Assembly (NCBI RefSeq): GCF_021568855.1
Contig: NZ_JAKGUG010000003.1
Span: 248,001-312,000 of the forward strand
Source: Dethiosulfovibrio russensis
GTDB taxonomy: Bacteria; Synergistota; Synergistia; Synergistales; Dethiosulfovibrionaceae
Reading direction: 5' to 3'
DNA length: 64,000 nt
The position numbers and the translations under genes are program-made. Below the pieces are notes generated by a model, which saw only the letters and a list, made by a program, of their open reading frames with translations, made no database searches and was not told the origin of the DNA. Positions 61,550-64,000 of the stretch are shown here, piece by piece (the stretch's first letter is position 1; each line of letters begins with the position of its first letter).

Positions 61550-62119
61550 CTAAAAGTGAAGCGACTGGCTGTTCTTGAAGACTTTATAGCCCTCGTCGAA
61601 AGCCTTGCCGTTCATCTCCTCCGTCCCTTTGGGAACCCTGGAGAGGATGGCTTTCCTTATCGCTTCGGGTTCCGCCACCTTTTCAAGCTCGAGCACTCTG
61701 GCCACCATCCCGAGAGAGACCATGTTGGTGACAAGCTCTCGTCCGATGACGTCTCTCGCCGTCTTCACGATGGGAAGATGATAGATGTTGGCGTCCACCT
61801 CAGGTATGTCCTTGACGTAGAAATCGTCTATTATCAGCCGTCCTCCGGGCTTCGTATCCGCAGCGTACTTCTCGCAAGCCTGGGAAGTCAGGATGACCTG
61901 TAGATTAGGCTGAACCGGCATGGGGTAGTCTATAGGCTCGCTGGAGATAACCACCTCTGCCTTGGAGCTGCCTCCTCTGGCTTCGGGACCATAGCTCTGG
62001 GTCTGAACTGCGAACAGCCCGTCGGCGTAAAGAGAGACGGCCTCCCCGACCACGACCGATGCCAAGATGACGCCCTGTCCGCCGGAGCCGGCGAAACGAA
62101 TTTCGAAACGATCGCTCAT
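61550..62119 (-). CDS. korC: 2-oxoacid:ferredoxin oxidoreductase gamma subunit
   Basis: The 189-residue protein has FAGSGGQGVILASVVVGEA at the start and QTQSYGPEARGGSSKAEVV, both marks of the gamma domain. It works with the alpha and beta subunits encoded just upstream to decarboxylate 2-oxoacids to acyl-CoA with reduction of ferredoxin. Its start touches the korB stop. Confidence 0.92.
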   Translation of the reverse strand: MSDRFEIRFAGSGGQGVILASVVVGEAVSLYADGLFAVQTQSYGPEARGGSSKAEVVISSEPIDYPMPVQPNLQVILTSQACEKYAADTKPGGRLIIDDFYVKDIPEVDANIYHLPIVKTARDVIGRELVTNMVSLGMVARVLELEKVAEPEAIRKAILSRVPKGTEEMNGKAFDEGYKVFKNSQSLHF

Positions 62120-62937
62120 TAGCCTTCCCTCACTTTCTTGGTCATGGCAAGGTATTGTTCGGTGTACTCGGGAGCGGTCTTGTTGACGAACTCTCCTACG
62201 ACTATCCTGCCGTAAAGCTCCTCCGGAGACATATCCTTTGCCTTTTCCTTGGTGACGGTGGCGGACTTGAGGAACTCTATGTTGGATATGGGAGTACGCC
62301 TGTTGTTCTTACGGCCGAACTGGGTGTGACAGCTGGAGATTATCTCCACCACGGAGAATCCCTTGTGCTTTATGCCATCGACGATATACTTCTCCGCCTG
62401 CTTGGGGTTGGCGATGGTCGATCTTGCCACGAAAGTCGCTCCAGCTCCCTCGGCCAAACGACATAGATCGAAGGTGGGATCGACTGCACCGTAAGGAGCG
62501 GTGGTGGCCAAAGCTCCGCCGGGAGTGGTTGGAGATGCCTGTCCTCCGGTCATGCCGTATATGTTGTTGTTCATCACGATGGCCGTTATGTCGATGTTAC
62601 GTCGGCAGGCGTGGATAAAATGGTTGCCTCCTATCGCGGAGCAGTCTCCGTCGCCCATTACGTCTATAACGGTCATCTCCGGTTTGACCATCTTGATACC
62701 TGTGGCGAATCCCAGAGAACGACCGTGGGTCGTGTGAAGGGTGCAGGCGTCGATGTAACCGGGCATACGGCTGGAGCATCCGATTCCGGAGGCGATGACC
62801 GTGTTGCTCTGGTCTTTCTTAAGGTCCACCAATGCCCGAAGCAGCGAGTGCATGATTATTCCGTGGCCGCATCCAGGGCACCACATATGGGGGAAAAACC
62901 GCGTTCTGAGCCAGCTGTATACTTCTTTCGAGGGCAT
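62119..62937 (-). CDS. korB: 2-oxoacid:ferredoxin oxidoreductase beta subunit (TPP-binding)
   Basis: The 272-residue protein binds TPP through GDGDCSAIGGNHFIHACRRN and NNNIYGMTGGQ, and has the CPGCGHG motif near the N-terminus and the IGCSS region. Beta subunits of this short form belong to the 2-oxoglutarate/2-ketoisovalerate/pyruvate oxidoreductase family. It starts 1 bp after the alpha stop. Confidence 0.94.
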   Translation of the reverse strand: MPSKEVYSWLRTRFFPHMWCPGCGHGIIMHSLLRALVDLKKDQSNTVIASGIGCSSRMPGYIDACTLHTTHGRSLGFATGIKMVKPEMTVIDVMGDGDCSAIGGNHFIHACRRNIDITAIVMNNNIYGMTGGQASPTTPGGALATTAPYGAVDPTFDLCRLAEGAGATFVARSTIANPKQAEKYIVDGIKHKGFSVVEIISSCHTQFGRKNNRRTPISNIEFLKSATVTKEKAKDMSPEELYGRIVVGEFVNKTAPEYTEQYLAMTKKVREG

Positions 62938-62938
62938 C

Positions 62939-64000
62939 TTATCTGACCTCCTGGGAGATTTTTTCGAGAATATCCTTGGGGTGGAACAGATCCCCGTTGA
63001 CCAACTCCATGGGTACTACCCTGGATTTTCCGTGAACCGCACGCTCCACTTCCAATACCATCTGGCCGCAGTTCAGCTCGGGGACTATGATGGTCTTGAC
63101 CTTTCGGGCTAGCTTCTCCAGCTCCTTATCGGGGAAGGGCCACAGGGTCACAGGACGGAAGTGTCCTACCTTCATTCCCCTGGCTCTGGCATCCTTGACG
63201 GCTCTGGAACTGGAACGGGCCACGCTGCCGTAAGAGACCACCAGGATATCGGCATCCTCTACGGACTCGGTATCGTAACGGACTATATCGTCTCTGAACC
63301 GGTCTATCTTTCTCATCAGACGGGTCATCTTCTTCTCTATCTCGTCGGCGTTATTGGTCGGGAAACCCCAATCGTTATGGGTAAGACCGGTGACGTGCCA
63401 ACGATAGCCGTCGCCGAAGGACGCCATCGGAGGGATATCGTCCTCTGGGTCGGCTTTATACGGGACGAACTTGTCCATCTCCACGGTCGGCTTTTTCCTG
63501 CTCGAGATCCTGACGTCCTCGGGATCGGGAATCTCTATCTTCTCTCTCATATGACCGATCTCGGCGTCGCTCATTATCAGCACCGGCTGACGATATTTCT
63601 CGGCGGCGTTGAAGGCATCGATAGCCATGGTGTAGCACTCCTCCACCGAGGAAGGGGCATAGGCTATGGTGCCGTGATCCCCGTGGGTTCCCCAACGAGC
63701 CTGCATGACGTCCTGCTGTCCCGCCTTAGTGGGAAGTCCCGTGGAGGGGCCGCCTCTCATAACGTCGACTACGACTATCGGTATCTCCGCCTCGTAAGCA
63801 AGACCCAGGTTCTCCTGTTTAAGGGAAAAGCCAGGCCCGGAGGTCGCGGTAAGAGCTTTAGAACCGGCGATGGAAGCGCCAATGGTCGCTGCTATAGCGG
63901 AAATCTCGTCCTCCATCTGGATGAAACGACCGTCCAGTTTGGGAAGTTCTTCCGCCATCTTTTCAGCTATCTCGGTGGAGGGGGTTATGGGATAACCGCC
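62939..64000 (-). CDS. korA: 2-oxoacid:ferredoxin oxidoreductase alpha subunit, 5' end missing
   Basis: The 353 visible residues cover the alpha subunit from GGYPITPSTEIAE, at the right edge, through EDEISAIAATIGASIAGSKAL and ATSGPGF. The C-terminal part has LWPFPDKELEKLA and VPELNCGQM. Only about 20-30 N-terminal residues should be missing. Gamma is separate, so this is the KorA-type layout. The PITPSTE motif and gene order favour 2-oxoglutarate or broad 2-ketoacid use; the exact substrate is not certain. A ferredoxin (delta) gene may lie to the right. Confidence 0.9.
   Translation of the reverse strand, partial: GGYPITPSTEIAEKMAEELPKLDGRFIQMEDEISAIAATIGASIAGSKALTATSGPGFSLKQENLGLAYEAEIPIVVVDVMRGGPSTGLPTKAGQQDVMQARWGTHGDHGTIAYAPSSVEECYTMAIDAFNAAEKYRQPVLIMSDAEIGHMREKIEIPDPEDVRISSRKKPTVEMDKFVPYKADPEDDIPPMASFGDGYRWHVTGLTHNDWGFPTNNADEIEKKMTRLMRKIDRFRDDIVRYDTESVEDADILVVSYGSVARSSSRAVKDARARGMKVGHFRPVTLWPFPDKELEKLARKVKTIIVPELNCGQMVLEVERAVHGKSRVVPMELVNGDLFHPKDILEKISQEVR

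Noticed and set aside
1..64000. CRISPR arrays, insertion sequences, prophage or defence genes
   Set aside because: No direct-repeat arrays, transposases, integrases or phage genes are seen; nearly all sequence is in conserved housekeeping genes.

Overview
The window looks like a housekeeping stretch of a diderm, anaerobic bacterium of the phylum Synergistota, perhaps close to Dethiosulfovibrio. This is an inference from recalled gene order and protein character; no search was run. Supporting signs are an outer-membrane-type cell-wall toolkit (MltG, a SPOR protein, a MurE with the meso-diaminopimelate motif DNPR), a V/A-type ATPase, a ferredoxin-dependent 2-oxoacid oxidoreductase and the MEP isoprenoid pathway. 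Firmicutes-like gene sets (rplU-prp-rpmA-obg, rapZ-yvcK-whiA, xseB-ispA-dxs-tlyA-recN) are also present. Coding density is very high, many starts are TTG or GTG, and many genes overlap by 1-30 bp.

Layout. Positions 2-22594 are read rightward: the 3' part of rseP, ispG, argF, nadE, yebC-ruvC-ruvA-ruvB, a SpoIID-like amidase/glycosidase, queA, mltG, yqeH, tldD, ftsK and thiN. A single leftward gene (rpmB) follows, then xseB-ispA-dxs-tlyA-nadK-recN. Positions 22641-27366 carry rplU (own promoter and structured leader), prp, rpmA, a terminator, obg, nadD, an LCP-family gene and rsfS. Leftward from 34028 to 27496 run a SPOR gene, rapZ, yvcK, whiA, gap, pgk and tpiA. Leftward from 49724 to 34046 lies a nearly complete dcw cluster: mraZ, rsmH, ftsL-like, ftsI, murE, murF, mraY, murD, ftsW, murG, murC, ftsQ-like, ftsA, ftsZ. 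It has a clear promoter, four 10-bp-spaced MraZ-type boxes and a terminator. RNase P RNA (rnpB, leftward) lies just upstream, with an orphan cheR reading rightward. Leftward from 59878 to 51101 is a nine-gene V-type ATPase operon (H/G-I-K-E-C-F-A-B-D) whose K subunit carries the sodium-site residues. Last come tRNA-Gly(CCC), an RlmD/RumA-family methyltransferase, and the gamma, beta and truncated alpha subunits of a 2-oxoacid:ferredoxin oxidoreductase.

How the genes work together. The window covers isoprenoid supply (ispG, dxs, ispA) for lipid carriers, the peptidoglycan precursor and division machinery that use them (mur, mraY, fts, mltG, SpoIID, LCP, SPOR), NAD(P) synthesis (nadD, nadE, nadK), triose-phase glycolysis, recombination repair (ruvABC, recN, xseB) and ribosome maturation (L21, L27, Prp, Obg, RsfS, YqeH, TlyA, RlmD). 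I see no mobile elements, prophage, CRISPR array or defence island, and no clear novel system. The most informative non-coding signals are the MraZ boxes at mraZ, the L21 leader, the possible attenuator between rpmA and obg, and an inverted repeat just downstream of the V-ATPase promoter.
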